This document shows, piece by piece, positions 34,020-42,247 of a DNA stretch of 64,000 bases; within the stretch, counting starts at the first letter, position 1, and every line of letters starts with the position of its first letter. The notes beneath the pieces were generated by a model. It saw only the letters and a program-made list of their open reading frames with translations. It was not told where the DNA came from and ran no database searches. Both the position numbers and the translations under genes were made by a program. Source of the DNA: Geotoga petraea (GTDB lineage: Bacteria > Thermotogota > Thermotogae > Petrotogales > Petrotogaceae); contig NZ_FMYV01000003.1 in assembly GCF_900102615.1 (NCBI RefSeq), positions 186,001 to 250,000 of the forward strand. The letters run 5' to 3'.

Positions 34020-35405
34020 CTATGGTTTTTTAATTAAATTATGTTTATCATGCCTCATAACAAGTTTGTCATTATGGTAATATCTCAAATATTTTCCATG
34101 TATTTTTTTGTCAATAATAGATAATATAAAAGCTTGGTCTTCTGCTCTGCCAATAAAGCTTGGGGTAAATGGCTTGTATTTTATTAAATCTTCAACCAGT
34201 ATTCCATTAGTACCTCCAGTTACATGGTATCTTATTATTGGATTATCTTTCTTTTTGTATCTGGTTCCCATCTCTGCAATTGTTGAAATATACTGTGGTT
34301 TTTGTGAGTTAAAGATGAATTTATCATAAGTTATTGTTATTTCATCTTTTTTAATATCAGGTTCAAATAGTGATTTTTTTATGTCATAATCGTTGACCAA
34401 AGAACCAGCTATCATCCCGAGTTGTACCTCTTCTCCATTATGGACTCCAACTGAACCCCAGAGCTTATCTTTGAAAATTTCAAAAGCAAACTCACCTGTG
34501 TATTTGTGAAGTGCTCTTTGGTCAAACACTTGGTCTAAATCTATTTTAAAAGTAGCCTTTATTCTTGGGTCAATATAATAGCTCCAAAAAACCGACACAG
34601 CTTTTAAAAAGCTATAATGTCTTCCATATTTACCGCTTACACCTATAACTTTCTTGGTTTCTTCTCGTTTTATATCATCTTTTATTACTATATCGATCAT
34701 TTTTTCAACATCATCTTCTGTAAAAGCATACACATTTAAATTTTCTAAATCGTAGGTTCGTAGTATATCTCTTAAATATTTTTTTGCAATTATATTCAGT
34801 GAATCATGTGTACAACTTATCGAAAGAACCACAGTTACTTTTTCATTTGTTTCAACAGATACAGAATCATTCAATTTTGTCAATCCATATATTATTTCAT
34901 TTTCCGAATCTGGAGTGTCTATAGGTACTGGGTGGTCATACCAATATTTTTGTTTTTCTTCAAAATCCACCTTACTTTTATATTCATAAGGTAGGTTTTC
35001 CTTATTTTTAGGCATTGTCAATAACACATTAGAGGTTATTAGAATTTCTTTATAAGGGTTATCAATAATTGGTTCGTCGAGTTTTGATATTTCAACACGC
35101 CTTTTCCCCCTTACATGTTTGATCGTTTCTTCATAATCGAGAAGATTTTCTGGAAAGAATATTCTTTGGATTTCATTTATTTTTTCTTCTACCGAACCAC
35201 TTAAATCTATTTCATTTCCTATAGATTCAAAATCTCTTACAGCTTTCTTTCTCAACCTATTTATGAACAAATTTATACTTTCTTGTGAATAAATTTCAGT
35301 AATTTCGCCTTTTAAAAATTTTTTTATGATATTTTGGGTTTTGTTTTTTCTCACGGAATTTAAAATTAGTTCGTCAATTTCTTTTGAAAATTCCCTAAAT
35401 GTCAT
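34020..35405 (-). CDS. Putative GT-A type glycosyltransferase
   Basis: Protein of 461 aa that I place only loosely. The central part carries KVTVVLSISCTHDS (first beta strand), GRHYSFLKAVSVFWSYYIDP and TFKIDLDQVFDQ, which looks like a DxD metal/nucleotide-sugar site. The later VTGGTNGILVEDLIKYKPF and GRAEDQAFILS resemble the acceptor-side motifs of family-2-like enzymes. No membrane helix. The start at 35405 follows GAGGGTG; the next upstream gene ends two bases earlier. It could make a glycan or compatible solute; the substrate is unknown. Confidence 0.5.
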   Translation of the reverse strand: MTFREFSKEIDELILNSVRKNKTQNIIKKFLKGEITEIYSQESINLFINRLRKKAVRDFESIGNEIDLSGSVEEKINEIQRIFFPENLLDYEETIKHVRGKRRVEISKLDEPIIDNPYKEILITSNVLLTMPKNKENLPYEYKSKVDFEEKQKYWYDHPVPIDTPDSENEIIYGLTKLNDSVSVETNEKVTVVLSISCTHDSLNIIAKKYLRDILRTYDLENLNVYAFTEDDVEKMIDIVIKDDIKREETKKVIGVSGKYGRHYSFLKAVSVFWSYYIDPRIKATFKIDLDQVFDQRALHKYTGEFAFEIFKDKLWGSVGVHNGEEVQLGMIAGSLVNDYDIKKSLFEPDIKKDEITITYDKFIFNSQKPQYISTIAEMGTRYKKKDNPIIRYHVTGGTNGILVEDLIKYKPFTPSFIGRAEDQAFILSIIDKKIHGKYLRYYHNDKLVMRHDKHNLIKKP

Positions 35406-35406
35406 A

Positions 35407-36651
35407 TTATTCACCCTCTACTTTTTTACCTTTGAAAACAAAAAAATCGAGCCTTGATTTTTTTTTCATGAATCTATCTATCTCTGTCTTGAAATTAGAG
35501 CCTTGAATAACTGCAGAATCTTCTTTTTCAAAAATACTATATTCAAGGTCAATAAAATCTCTTGTATATAGCTTATCTAAATAATTGAATTCTTTGACAA
35601 AAATATTATCTCTTGATTCTTTTAGAAAAAACGTTGAGAAAATATAACCATTGTATTTTAAGATATCATAGAAATTTTTTAATGGAGATTTATTGGTGTT
35701 TGAGACATAATTTATCATCCCTGATAGATCTAATATATAATCAAAACTATTATGTTTTAAAGGTATTGTTAAATAATCAAATGCCATAAAAACTACATTT
35801 GATGATGATGATAAATCTGTTTTTTCCATTCTCTTTTTGAGCCCTTTCATTCTTAGATATTGATAATCAACAATAAAAATATTTGCATTTTCAATATTTT
35901 CTATAAATTTGTAGGGGATTTCATGACCTATTGGTCTTGCCAGAAGAATATTTTTTCCATTTAAATCTTTAAGGTTGATTCTCTTTTCCATCCAATATGA
36001 TGGAGCCATTAAGAAAGATAAATATTCTGAATCATTTTCATCGATAACACTTTTATAAGAAAGTTCTTCACCGTATGATTTATGAAAGGATTTTTTGTCA
36101 GAATCTTCTGTGACTATCATTCCATTCTCTATTTTGGCCTCATATCCACATTCACAATACAAATCGCCATTTTCAATTTTATTATTTTTAATTGAAGCAT
36201 TGTTTAATTTTAAAGGTTTTTGGCATTTTGGACAGGCTAAAAAGTGCAATACATTTATAGGTATCGAATAAGTTTTGTATTCATTTTTCGCATCTCTTAT
36301 CTCTTTTTCATAATCCTTTTTTATCTTTTCCAACTCTTCTAAAGCTATATTGAATTCTTCTTTTTCTTTAGCAACTTGATCTATTTTATTATTTATAATA
36401 CTCAAAAGATATTCTGTTTCAGCTTTCCCTGTTTTTGGCATCATTCTCATATATGTCAAGATGTGTTTTATTTCTTCAATTGTAAATTTCATCTTTTTAA
36501 ACTGTAGGATAAAATCCATACTTTTTTCACATGTTTCGTCAAAATGATAACGATTATGAACTTTTTCAGGTATTATCATTCCATTATCTATGTAATACCT
36601 AACTGTATCTGTGGATAGATTGTACTTTTCAGCAAATTCTCCAATTTTCAT
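35407..36651 (-). CDS. MerR regulator fused to zinc ribbon and methyltransferase-like domain
   Basis: Fusion of 414 aa. Residues 1-70 are a MerR winged helix (IGEFAEKYNLSTDTVRYYIDNGMI). About 95-125 form a coiled coil. A zinc ribbon with CPKC (about 140) and CECG (about 168) resembles the one of RlmA-type rRNA methyltransferases. About 215-410 form a Rossmann methyltransferase-like region, ending with LKHNSFDYILDLSGMINYV. The expected SAM glycine motif is replaced by LLARPIGHEIPY, so catalysis is doubtful and ligand sensing is possible. A paralogue with an intact motif but an in-frame stop is at 58095-59345. Confidence 0.75.
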   Translation of the reverse strand: MKIGEFAEKYNLSTDTVRYYIDNGMIIPEKVHNRYHFDETCEKSMDFILQFKKMKFTIEEIKHILTYMRMMPKTGKAETEYLLSIINNKIDQVAKEKEEFNIALEELEKIKKDYEKEIRDAKNEYKTYSIPINVLHFLACPKCQKPLKLNNASIKNNKIENGDLYCECGYEAKIENGMIVTEDSDKKSFHKSYGEELSYKSVIDENDSEYLSFLMAPSYWMEKRINLKDLNGKNILLARPIGHEIPYKFIENIENANIFIVDYQYLRMKGLKKRMEKTDLSSSSNVVFMAFDYLTIPLKHNSFDYILDLSGMINYVSNTNKSPLKNFYDILKYNGYIFSTFFLKESRDNIFVKEFNYLDKLYTRDFIDLEYSIFEKEDSAVIQGSNFKTEIDRFMKKKSRLDFFVFKGKKVEGE

Positions 36652-36672
36652 ATGAATTCCCCCACCATGAAC

Positions 36673-37710
36673 TTATAATTTTATAAACTGTCTTTTTTCA
36701 TTGCTTTCGAATGCTTTTTCAATTATTTGTATGGTTCTTAAAGCTGTTTCTGGTCTAACTTCTATTTTAGCATTGTTTTTAATTCTATCGAACAAGTTTT
36801 TATAAAAGAAATGGTATTTTCCAGTCTCTGTTATAATTTTTTCCGATTTTTCTTCGCCATTTTCAATGTAGTTTATTTTACCCCAGTTTGATTCTTTGTC
36901 TTTACCGTAGTCAGGATCATCTGGTGTTATTTTTTCTTTCAACTGCCCTTCTTGTACATCGGTCCCATATTTTATAAATGTTCCGTTAAGGCCTTTTATT
37001 ATATACTTTGGAGATTTGTAATTAGATAACATATCTGCTTTAAGAGTTACTTTTAAAGTGTTATAGTCCAAAATTATCTCAAAATAATCATCTACAACGG
37101 CATCTGGCCTTTGTTTTCTAATATCTGCAAAAATTGCATATGGTTCTCCGAACAAACATAAAGCTTGATCTATTAGATGTGAACCAAGATCATAGACTAT
37201 TCCAGAGCCAGGTTCGTCTTTTTCTTTCCATTTGTCTTTTATGAAATTTCTAAATCTATCAAAGTGGGCCTCAAATTCAACAACTTTTCCAAGTTTTTTG
37301 GTTTCTAAAAGTTTTTTTACAGTTAAAAAATCTCCATCCCATCTTCTATTTTGATTTACAGTTAGCACTAAATTCTTTTTAACTGCTAAATCTACAAGTT
37401 CTCTTGCTTCTTCAGAGGTGACAGTGAAAGGTTTTTCCACAATAACGTGTTTGTTATGTAGTAATGCAAGTTTCGCGTGATCATAATGTATTTTATTTGG
37501 TGTAGTGACTAAAATAACGTCTATATCAGAGTCAAAAAGATCTTCGATGTTATGAACAACTTCTACATATGGGTATTCTTTTTTGGATTTTTCTGATTTT
37601 CTTTCATAGACTTTTTTCAAATTGAATTCTGGTAAATAGTCAATAATTGGAGCATGAAATACACTTGCAGACAAACCAAAACCAATGATTCCAACATTAA
37701 TTTTTTCCAT
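36673..37710 (-). CDS. Gfo/Idh/MocA family oxidoreductase
   Basis: NAD(P)-dependent sugar or inositol-type dehydrogenase of 345 aa. The N-terminal Rossmann motif VGIIGFGLSASVFHAP (residues 5-20) resembles YulF/YvaA-type members. The EKPFTVTSEEA motif with the conserved Lys and the GSGIVYDLGSHLIDQAL segment with the catalytic His are present. The start overlaps the stop of the upstream amidohydrolase (TAATG), so they are coupled. The substrate is not identifiable. Confidence 0.92.
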   Translation of the reverse strand: MEKINVGIIGFGLSASVFHAPIIDYLPEFNLKKVYERKSEKSKKEYPYVEVVHNIEDLFDSDIDVILVTTPNKIHYDHAKLALLHNKHVIVEKPFTVTSEEARELVDLAVKKNLVLTVNQNRRWDGDFLTVKKLLETKKLGKVVEFEAHFDRFRNFIKDKWKEKDEPGSGIVYDLGSHLIDQALCLFGEPYAIFADIRKQRPDAVVDDYFEIILDYNTLKVTLKADMLSNYKSPKYIIKGLNGTFIKYGTDVQEGQLKEKITPDDPDYGKDKESNWGKINYIENGEEKSEKIITETGKYHFFYKNLFDRIKNNAKIEVRPETALRTIQIIEKAFESNEKRQFIKL

Positions 37711-38579
37711 TATTCCCCCTCCTCAAAAAGTTTGAACAAATTGTTAGAGTTGTTATAAAAAATATCCTCGTAATATTTTTCAGGCACCAACTTTTTAATA
37801 AATTCAATGTACGTTTTCACTTGTACCAGTGGCCAATCTGTTCCGAAAAGAAGTTTATCATAGGTTTCACTGTAAAAGATAGCCCTTCTAAAGTGATCAA
37901 TAAAAGTTTTTTCATTTATATATGTTTTTGCTTTAAATTCATCTGAAACTATCAATCCAGATAAATCTGCAAAAACATTCCTGTTTTTCGAAAGAATTTC
38001 TGCTGTATCCATAACCCACGGATCTCCCAAATGGGCAATAACAAAATTGATGTTTCTATGAAAAACAGCTAATTCATCTATGTGTATAGGGTGTGAATAT
38101 TTTATTAGCCCTCTTTCTGAATAAGTGTCTCCCGAGTGAATAACAACCGGAAGATTATATTTCTCTGCCAATTCGTAAATGGGTTCATAAACTGTGTCAT
38201 AAACATAAAATGGATAATAACCAGCATAAATTTTGAACCCCACAATTCTTGTTTCTGAAATAGCATTTTCTATATCATATATACTCTCTTTTCTTGTTTG
38301 CAAGTCGTATGGATTTATTCCAAGGCATTCGTAAATAAAAGCGGGGTTTGGAACTTCTAAGTCCAATCGCATAGGATTTAAAGAGTTATAATCGGGGAAT
38401 TTTCCTTCTTCAGTTTCAGATAATCCCATACCTATTCCAGCTATTATATTGTTTTCTTCATATTCATTTTTCAACCCAATAGAAGAATAATCAAGGTCGG
38501 AAATTTCTAAAGCAGTTCCCTTAAAACTCAGAATATCTGAAAAATGCATATGAGCATCAATTATTTTAATAATTATCAC
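37710..38579 (-). CDS. Amidohydrolase-family metal-dependent hydrolase
   Basis: TIM-barrel hydrolase of 289 aa. Metal-site motifs in order are IDAHMHFSD near the N-terminus, VGFKIYAGYYPF, PVVIHSGDT, FVIAHLGDPW and LLFGTDWPLV. This is the amidohydrolase-2 pattern. First gene of the operon with the Gfo/Idh oxidoreductase. The start codon is unclear: GTG at 38579 sits directly against the ribosome site AAGGATGTGAT, while the spacing would better suit ATT at 38570. Substrate unknown. Confidence 0.82.
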   Translation of the reverse strand: MIIIKIIDAHMHFSDILSFKGTALEISDLDYSSIGLKNEYEENNIIAGIGMGLSETEEGKFPDYNSLNPMRLDLEVPNPAFIYECLGINPYDLQTRKESIYDIENAISETRIVGFKIYAGYYPFYVYDTVYEPIYELAEKYNLPVVIHSGDTYSERGLIKYSHPIHIDELAVFHRNINFVIAHLGDPWVMDTAEILSKNRNVFADLSGLIVSDEFKAKTYINEKTFIDHFRRAIFYSETYDKLLFGTDWPLVQVKTYIEFIKKLVPEKYYEDIFYNNSNNLFKLFEEGE

Positions 38580-38888
38580 ATCCTTATGCTATAATTTTGT
38601 AAATTAATGAGGCGGTGATGGGTGAAAAAGTTTTATTGTAGTATCTATATTAATTATATCATTTGTTTTTGTAAGCTTTTAAAAAACATATAAATTTCTA
38701 AGAATTAAATATATTTTAAAGATCCCAGAAAAAATTTTGCCATTAATTTTTGTTCAATGTAGATAGTTTGGTATAGAACTATTTTTAAATCTAATAATGG
38801 TATTGCTTTTTTAATTAACTAATAAGAAATATTAACGAAATCTTTAGTTATAAAAGTATTGTTATTATGAGTTTAGAAAAATAAATAA
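38580..38888. other. Divergent intergenic region, no gene
   Basis: About 310 bases of AT-rich DNA between the divergent amidohydrolase operon and the thiamine riboswitch. It must hold both promoters, but I see no unambiguous -35/-10 pair. No repeat or small gene is supported. Confidence 0.5.
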
Positions 38889-38978
38889 GTGAACCAGGGG
38901 AGCCATATAGGCTGAGAGGGCAAGATGCCGACCCTAAAACCTGATCCGGGTAATGCCGGCGTAGGAAGCGAAATCAAA
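38889..38978 (+). ncRNA. TPP (thi-box) riboswitch
   Basis: Contains the conserved thi-box elements in order: GGGGAGCC, GGCTGAGAGGGCAAGATGCC, CTGATCCGGGTAATGCCGGC and GTAGGAAGCGA. It binds thiamine pyrophosphate and precedes thiB-thiP. It is followed directly by a hairpin terminator, so control is most likely by premature termination when TPP is bound. Confidence 0.97.
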
Positions 38979-38983
38979 TATAT

Positions 38984-39019
38984 AAACTCTCACCTATATG
39001 ATAGCGTGAGAGTTTTTTT
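38984..39019 (+). terminator. Riboswitch-controlled terminator of thiB-thiP
   Basis: AAACTCTCAC / GTGAGAGTTT with a 12-base loop and seven T residues, between the thi-box and thiB. Confidence 0.9.
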
Positions 39020-39051
39020 GTTTTTTCAATATTTTTAAGGAGGTTTTCAAA

Positions 39052-40020
39052 ATGAGAAGGATTTTGTTTTTAGCTATGTTGATATTTAGTTTGGTTTCTT
39101 TCAGTGCTCTGACTGTTTATACTTACGAGAGTATGGGATGGATAGAAGATTCTGTTATTTCTGAATTTGAAGATATGTACAGTGTTGATGTGAAAGTCGT
39201 AAAACTTGGTGATGGTGGGAACGTGTTGTCCAGAATAAAGTTAGAAAAAAGGAATCCTAAAGCAGATGTTGTTATAGGGTTAGACCAAAGTTTGGTCGTA
39301 GAAGCAGTTAAGAACGATTTGTTAATTTCTTATAAACCGTTAAACGCGTCAAAAATTGAAAATCAAGATATTGTTTTCAATCAAAATTATTTTGTAACTC
39401 CATATGACTATGGAGCTATAGCGATTATATACGACCCTGAAAGGCTTGATACAACGCCAAAGACTTTTGAAGATTTGACAAAAATGGATAAATCTTTGAT
39501 AATTCAAGATCCAAGAAGTTCAAGCACAGGCCAAGCGTTTTTGTTATGGACAATCGCAATTTATGGAGAAGACTGGAAAGAGTTTTGGAAAGAATTAAAA
39601 CCGGCTATTTTAACCGTAACAACTGGATGGACAGATTCATTTTCAAAATTTGAAGCTGGAGAAGCCCCAATGATGGTTAGCTACGCAACAGATGGAGCTT
39701 ATTCTTATGAATATTATGAAAGTACCAAATACAAAGCTTTAATACCAGAAGAAGGTGGATATGTTCAAGTAGAAGGGGCAGGCATAGTAAAAGGAACAAA
39801 AAATGAAGAGTTAGCAAAAAGATTTATTGAATTTCTTTTAATGGATGAATTTCAAAAAAAGGTCCCTCTGAACCAATGGATGTTTCCAGTAACTAATGTA
39901 GAACTACCAGAATCTTATGAATATGCTTTAAAACCTGAAAAAATATTGACCATAGAATCAGAAGAAATTGCAAATAATTTAAATAAATGGTTGAATGAAT
40001 GGGAAGAACTAATGTATTAA
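39052..40020 (+). CDS. thiB: Thiamine ABC transporter substrate-binding protein
   Basis: Secreted binding protein of 322 aa for thiamine or thiamine phosphates. Signal peptide MRRILFLAMLIFSLVSFS, then LTVYTYESMGWIEDSVISEFE, VVIGLDQSLVVEA and PRSSSTGQAFLLWTI, as in ThiB/TbpA. It lies directly after the TPP riboswitch. AGGAGG is nine bases before the ATG. Its stop overlaps the thiP start. Confidence 0.93.
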   Translation: MRRILFLAMLIFSLVSFSALTVYTYESMGWIEDSVISEFEDMYSVDVKVVKLGDGGNVLSRIKLEKRNPKADVVIGLDQSLVVEAVKNDLLISYKPLNASKIENQDIVFNQNYFVTPYDYGAIAIIYDPERLDTTPKTFEDLTKMDKSLIIQDPRSSSTGQAFLLWTIAIYGEDWKEFWKELKPAILTVTTGWTDSFSKFEAGEAPMMVSYATDGAYSYEYYESTKYKALIPEEGGYVQVEGAGIVKGTKNEELAKRFIEFLLMDEFQKKVPLNQWMFPVTNVELPESYEYALKPEKILTIESEEIANNLNKWLNEWEELMY

Positions 40021-41555
40021 TGAACAAGAAAAAAATAATTCCCATAATTTATATTGCATTATGGGTTACTCCTTTCATTTTTTTATTCAGAGATTTTTTT
40101 GAACTTAATAGTTTCACCCTCATAATGGATTCGCGCTTGTCGCGAATCCTTGGGGTTACTTTTTTACAATCAATTCTATCCACTTTAATATCATTAGCAA
40201 TAGCTATAATACCTTCTTATTACATATATAAAAAGAAAAATTTAATATCAAATATTTTGGAAGGAAGTATATTCATCCCTTTCTTCTTTCCTCCAGTTTC
40301 AATGGTCCTGGCTTTTAGTTTATTGTATTCAAACGCAGGATTGTTTTCAAAACTCGGGATCGATTTGAACATTTTATATACCATGAAAGCAATTGTTTTG
40401 GCACATGTTTTTTATAATTCTCCCATATTTGTAAAATACATAGGGGAAGCCTTGAGAAAGATTCCAAATGGAGTTGTCGAAGCCTCAAAAATAGATGGAG
40501 CCAGTAAAGTAAGAACATTTTTTTCAATAGAAGTCCCAATGATAATGCCGTCAATAATGAAAGCATTTTTTTTGGTGTTTTCTTACAGTTTTATGAGTTT
40601 TGCTGTAGTTTTAAACTTAGGTGGAATAAAATATTCAACTTTAGAAGTAGCTATTGCAAACACCTTGAGAGGGTCATTTGATTTCTCAAAAGCTTTGGGA
40701 TATGCATTGATTCAATTTGCAATATTATTTGTGTTGAATTACGTTATTTCAAAGATTGATATCCTTTCTTTTGAGGGAGACATTTCTCACCCTAAAAAAG
40801 TTTCTAAATTTGTAACGGGTACATCTATAATCTATTTGATATTTGAATTTTCAATAGTTTTTGTAGGAGTCTTTTCAGCATTTTTCAACTTTTTTGACAT
40901 GAAATTCGATATTTCAGGTTTTCTTAATTTGTTTTCGAAAGAGTTTAATAATAAATACCCAATAGTTGAATCTATATTCAATTCTCTTTTTGTAGCCCTC
41001 ATAGCAGCTACTTTGAGTATTGTTTTTACCTATATTATTTTAAAAAACTATACCAAATTTACAGATAGAGTTATTTTACCGTTTTTAGGTATTTCTTCTG
41101 CTTTTTTAGCTATGGGGTTGCTTTATATAAACATTTTATATGGAATTCCTTTTGTCATCCTTTTAATAATAGGGTTTATGATGATAACAATACCAATAAC
41201 CTACTCTTTTTTATTTCAACATGTTGTAGGGTTTAACAAGTCTCTTTTGGAAGCAGCAAGTATAGATGGAGCGAATAGATGGCAAAGTTTTTGGAACATA
41301 GAACTTCCGTTAATCCTTCCTTCTATGATCTCAGTATTTTTACAGATTTTTGCCATTATTTATGGTGAATTCACCATAACCTATACAATGCAGGTTAGGG
41401 ATTTTTTCCCTCTTGTAAGTGTGGTGAATTATTCTCTTTCTGCAAATAGACAATATTTAGAAGCAAATGCCTTAAGTGCTTTTAACATAGCCATTATAAT
41501 AATAATATTTGTTCTATCCAATAGAATAAAAAATAGATTTTATAAAACTCTTTAA
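40020..41555 (+). CDS. thiP: Thiamine ABC transporter permease (double-length)
   Basis: Fused two-domain permease of 511 aa with about twelve helices. Two EAA coupling loops are seen: VVEASKIDGASKVRTFFSIEVP (first half) and LLEAASIDGANRWQSFWNIELP (second half). The start ATG overlaps the thiB stop (TAATG); the frame open to 39999 is not needed. No thiQ ATPase follows, so the ATPase must be shared or encoded elsewhere. A GC-rich palindrome interrupts the start of the gene at 40127-40149. Confidence 0.92.
   Translation: MNKKKIIPIIYIALWVTPFIFLFRDFFELNSFTLIMDSRLSRILGVTFLQSILSTLISLAIAIIPSYYIYKKKNLISNILEGSIFIPFFFPPVSMVLAFSLLYSNAGLFSKLGIDLNILYTMKAIVLAHVFYNSPIFVKYIGEALRKIPNGVVEASKIDGASKVRTFFSIEVPMIMPSIMKAFFLVFSYSFMSFAVVLNLGGIKYSTLEVAIANTLRGSFDFSKALGYALIQFAILFVLNYVISKIDILSFEGDISHPKKVSKFVTGTSIIYLIFEFSIVFVGVFSAFFNFFDMKFDISGFLNLFSKEFNNKYPIVESIFNSLFVALIAATLSIVFTYIILKNYTKFTDRVILPFLGISSAFLAMGLLYINILYGIPFVILLIIGFMMITIPITYSFLFQHVVGFNKSLLEAASIDGANRWQSFWNIELPLILPSMISVFLQIFAIIYGEFTITYTMQVRDFFPLVSVVNYSLSANRQYLEANALSAFNIAIIIIIFVLSNRIKNRFYKTL
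40127..40149. repeat. GC-rich palindrome inside thiP
   Basis: GGATTCGCG-CTTGT-CGCGAATCC, a perfect 9-bp stem within the coding sequence (encoding MDSRLSRILG between the first two helices). Its base composition differs sharply from the AT-rich gene around it. The frame is kept. Confidence 0.6.
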
Positions 41556-41578
41556 TCCATTCCTATTGATTTCAAAAA

Positions 41579-41656
41579 TTAATTCTTTTGTCTGGCAATT
41601 ATTGCAGCAGCAAAAATCACTAAAGAAGTGCCAAAGATTTTTTGAGGGTTTGGCAT
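41579..41656 (-). pseudogene. Possible remnant of a DMT/EamA transporter C-terminus
   Basis: A 25-codon frame reading NPQKIFGTSLVIFAAAIIARQKN and then stop looks like the last membrane helix and basic tail of an EamA transporter. A stop codon precedes the ATG, and no other part of such a gene is visible. Confidence 0.3.
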
Positions 41657-41700
41657 TTAAGATAAAAATATATAAGATAAAAACATAGATATACCTCGAT

Positions 41701-41733
41701 TAAATAAAAAAGTAAAGGTTACTTTTTTATTTA
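41701..41733. terminator. Terminator after thiP
   Basis: TAAATAAAAAAGTAA-AGG-TTACTTTTTTATTTA, perfect 15-bp arms with a T run. Confidence 0.72.
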
Positions 41734-41775
41734 AAAACTTTTAAAAAATAATATAAGTAATTTCATTAAAACATA

Positions 41776-41809
41776 AAAATCAGCCCTTATTTAAATAAGG
41801 GCTGATTTT
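41776..41809 (-). terminator. Terminator after the MCP remnant
   Basis: AAAATCAGCCCTTATTT / AAATAAGGGCTGATTTT, perfect 17-bp arms, directly after the stop at 41821. Confidence 0.85.
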
Positions 41810-41820
41810 GAATCAAGATA

Positions 41821-42081
41821 TTATTTTGTTTTGAATTTTTTGACTAGTTCATTTAAACTTTCAGCAGAAGCAGATAATTCTTCTGCACTTGCGCTAACTT
41901 GTTGTGATGCCTGTGCTTGAGCATTAACTGAAGTTGATGCTTCTTTAAGTTGTGCAGAAATGTTCTCGATATTTTTTGATATATCTTCTATATTTGAATT
42001 TATCTCTTGAATTCCAGCACTTTGCTCTTCACTAACTGCAGTCATGTCTTCGGTTGAAGTATTTAAATTTGTTATTTTCAT
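41821..42081 (-). pseudogene. C-terminal fragment of a methyl-accepting chemotaxis protein
   Basis: 86 residues covering only the last coiled-coil part of an MCP signalling domain (VSEEQSAGIQEINSNIEDI .. ASAEELSASAESLNELVKKF). The hairpin tip with the CheA/CheW contact, the HAMP and the sensor domain are absent. No good ribosome site precedes the ATG and no upstream MCP sequence is in frame. Probably the tail left by a deletion; it keeps its own terminator. Compare the complete MCP at 44392-46332, which ends in a similar [19 protein letters not shown]. Confidence 0.72.
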
Positions 42082-42199
42082 TTCTATTCAACCAAAAGTA
42101 AGTTAAAACAAAAGCATAATTTTCACATGATTAAAAAATAAAGGTTAAATATAGTATAATGATTATGTATTACATGTTAAAATAAATTTTTTTGATTAA

Positions 42200-42230
42200 A
42201 AAAAGCACGCATTAAAAAATGCATGCTTTT
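42200..42230 (-). terminator. Terminator of trpS
   Basis: AAAAGCATGCATT / AATGCGTGCTTTT with one G.U pair and seven T on the minus strand, 18 bases after the stop. Confidence 0.88.
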
Positions 42231-42247
42231 GAATAGTTATTATATTT

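Noticed and set aside
38613-38640. Seven-codon frame after GAGGCGGTG near the riboswitch
   Set aside because: Too short, no regulatory codon pattern and no structure around it.
40127-40149. Terminator inside thiP
   Set aside because: The hairpin is strong but has no T run after it and lies within an intact coding frame.
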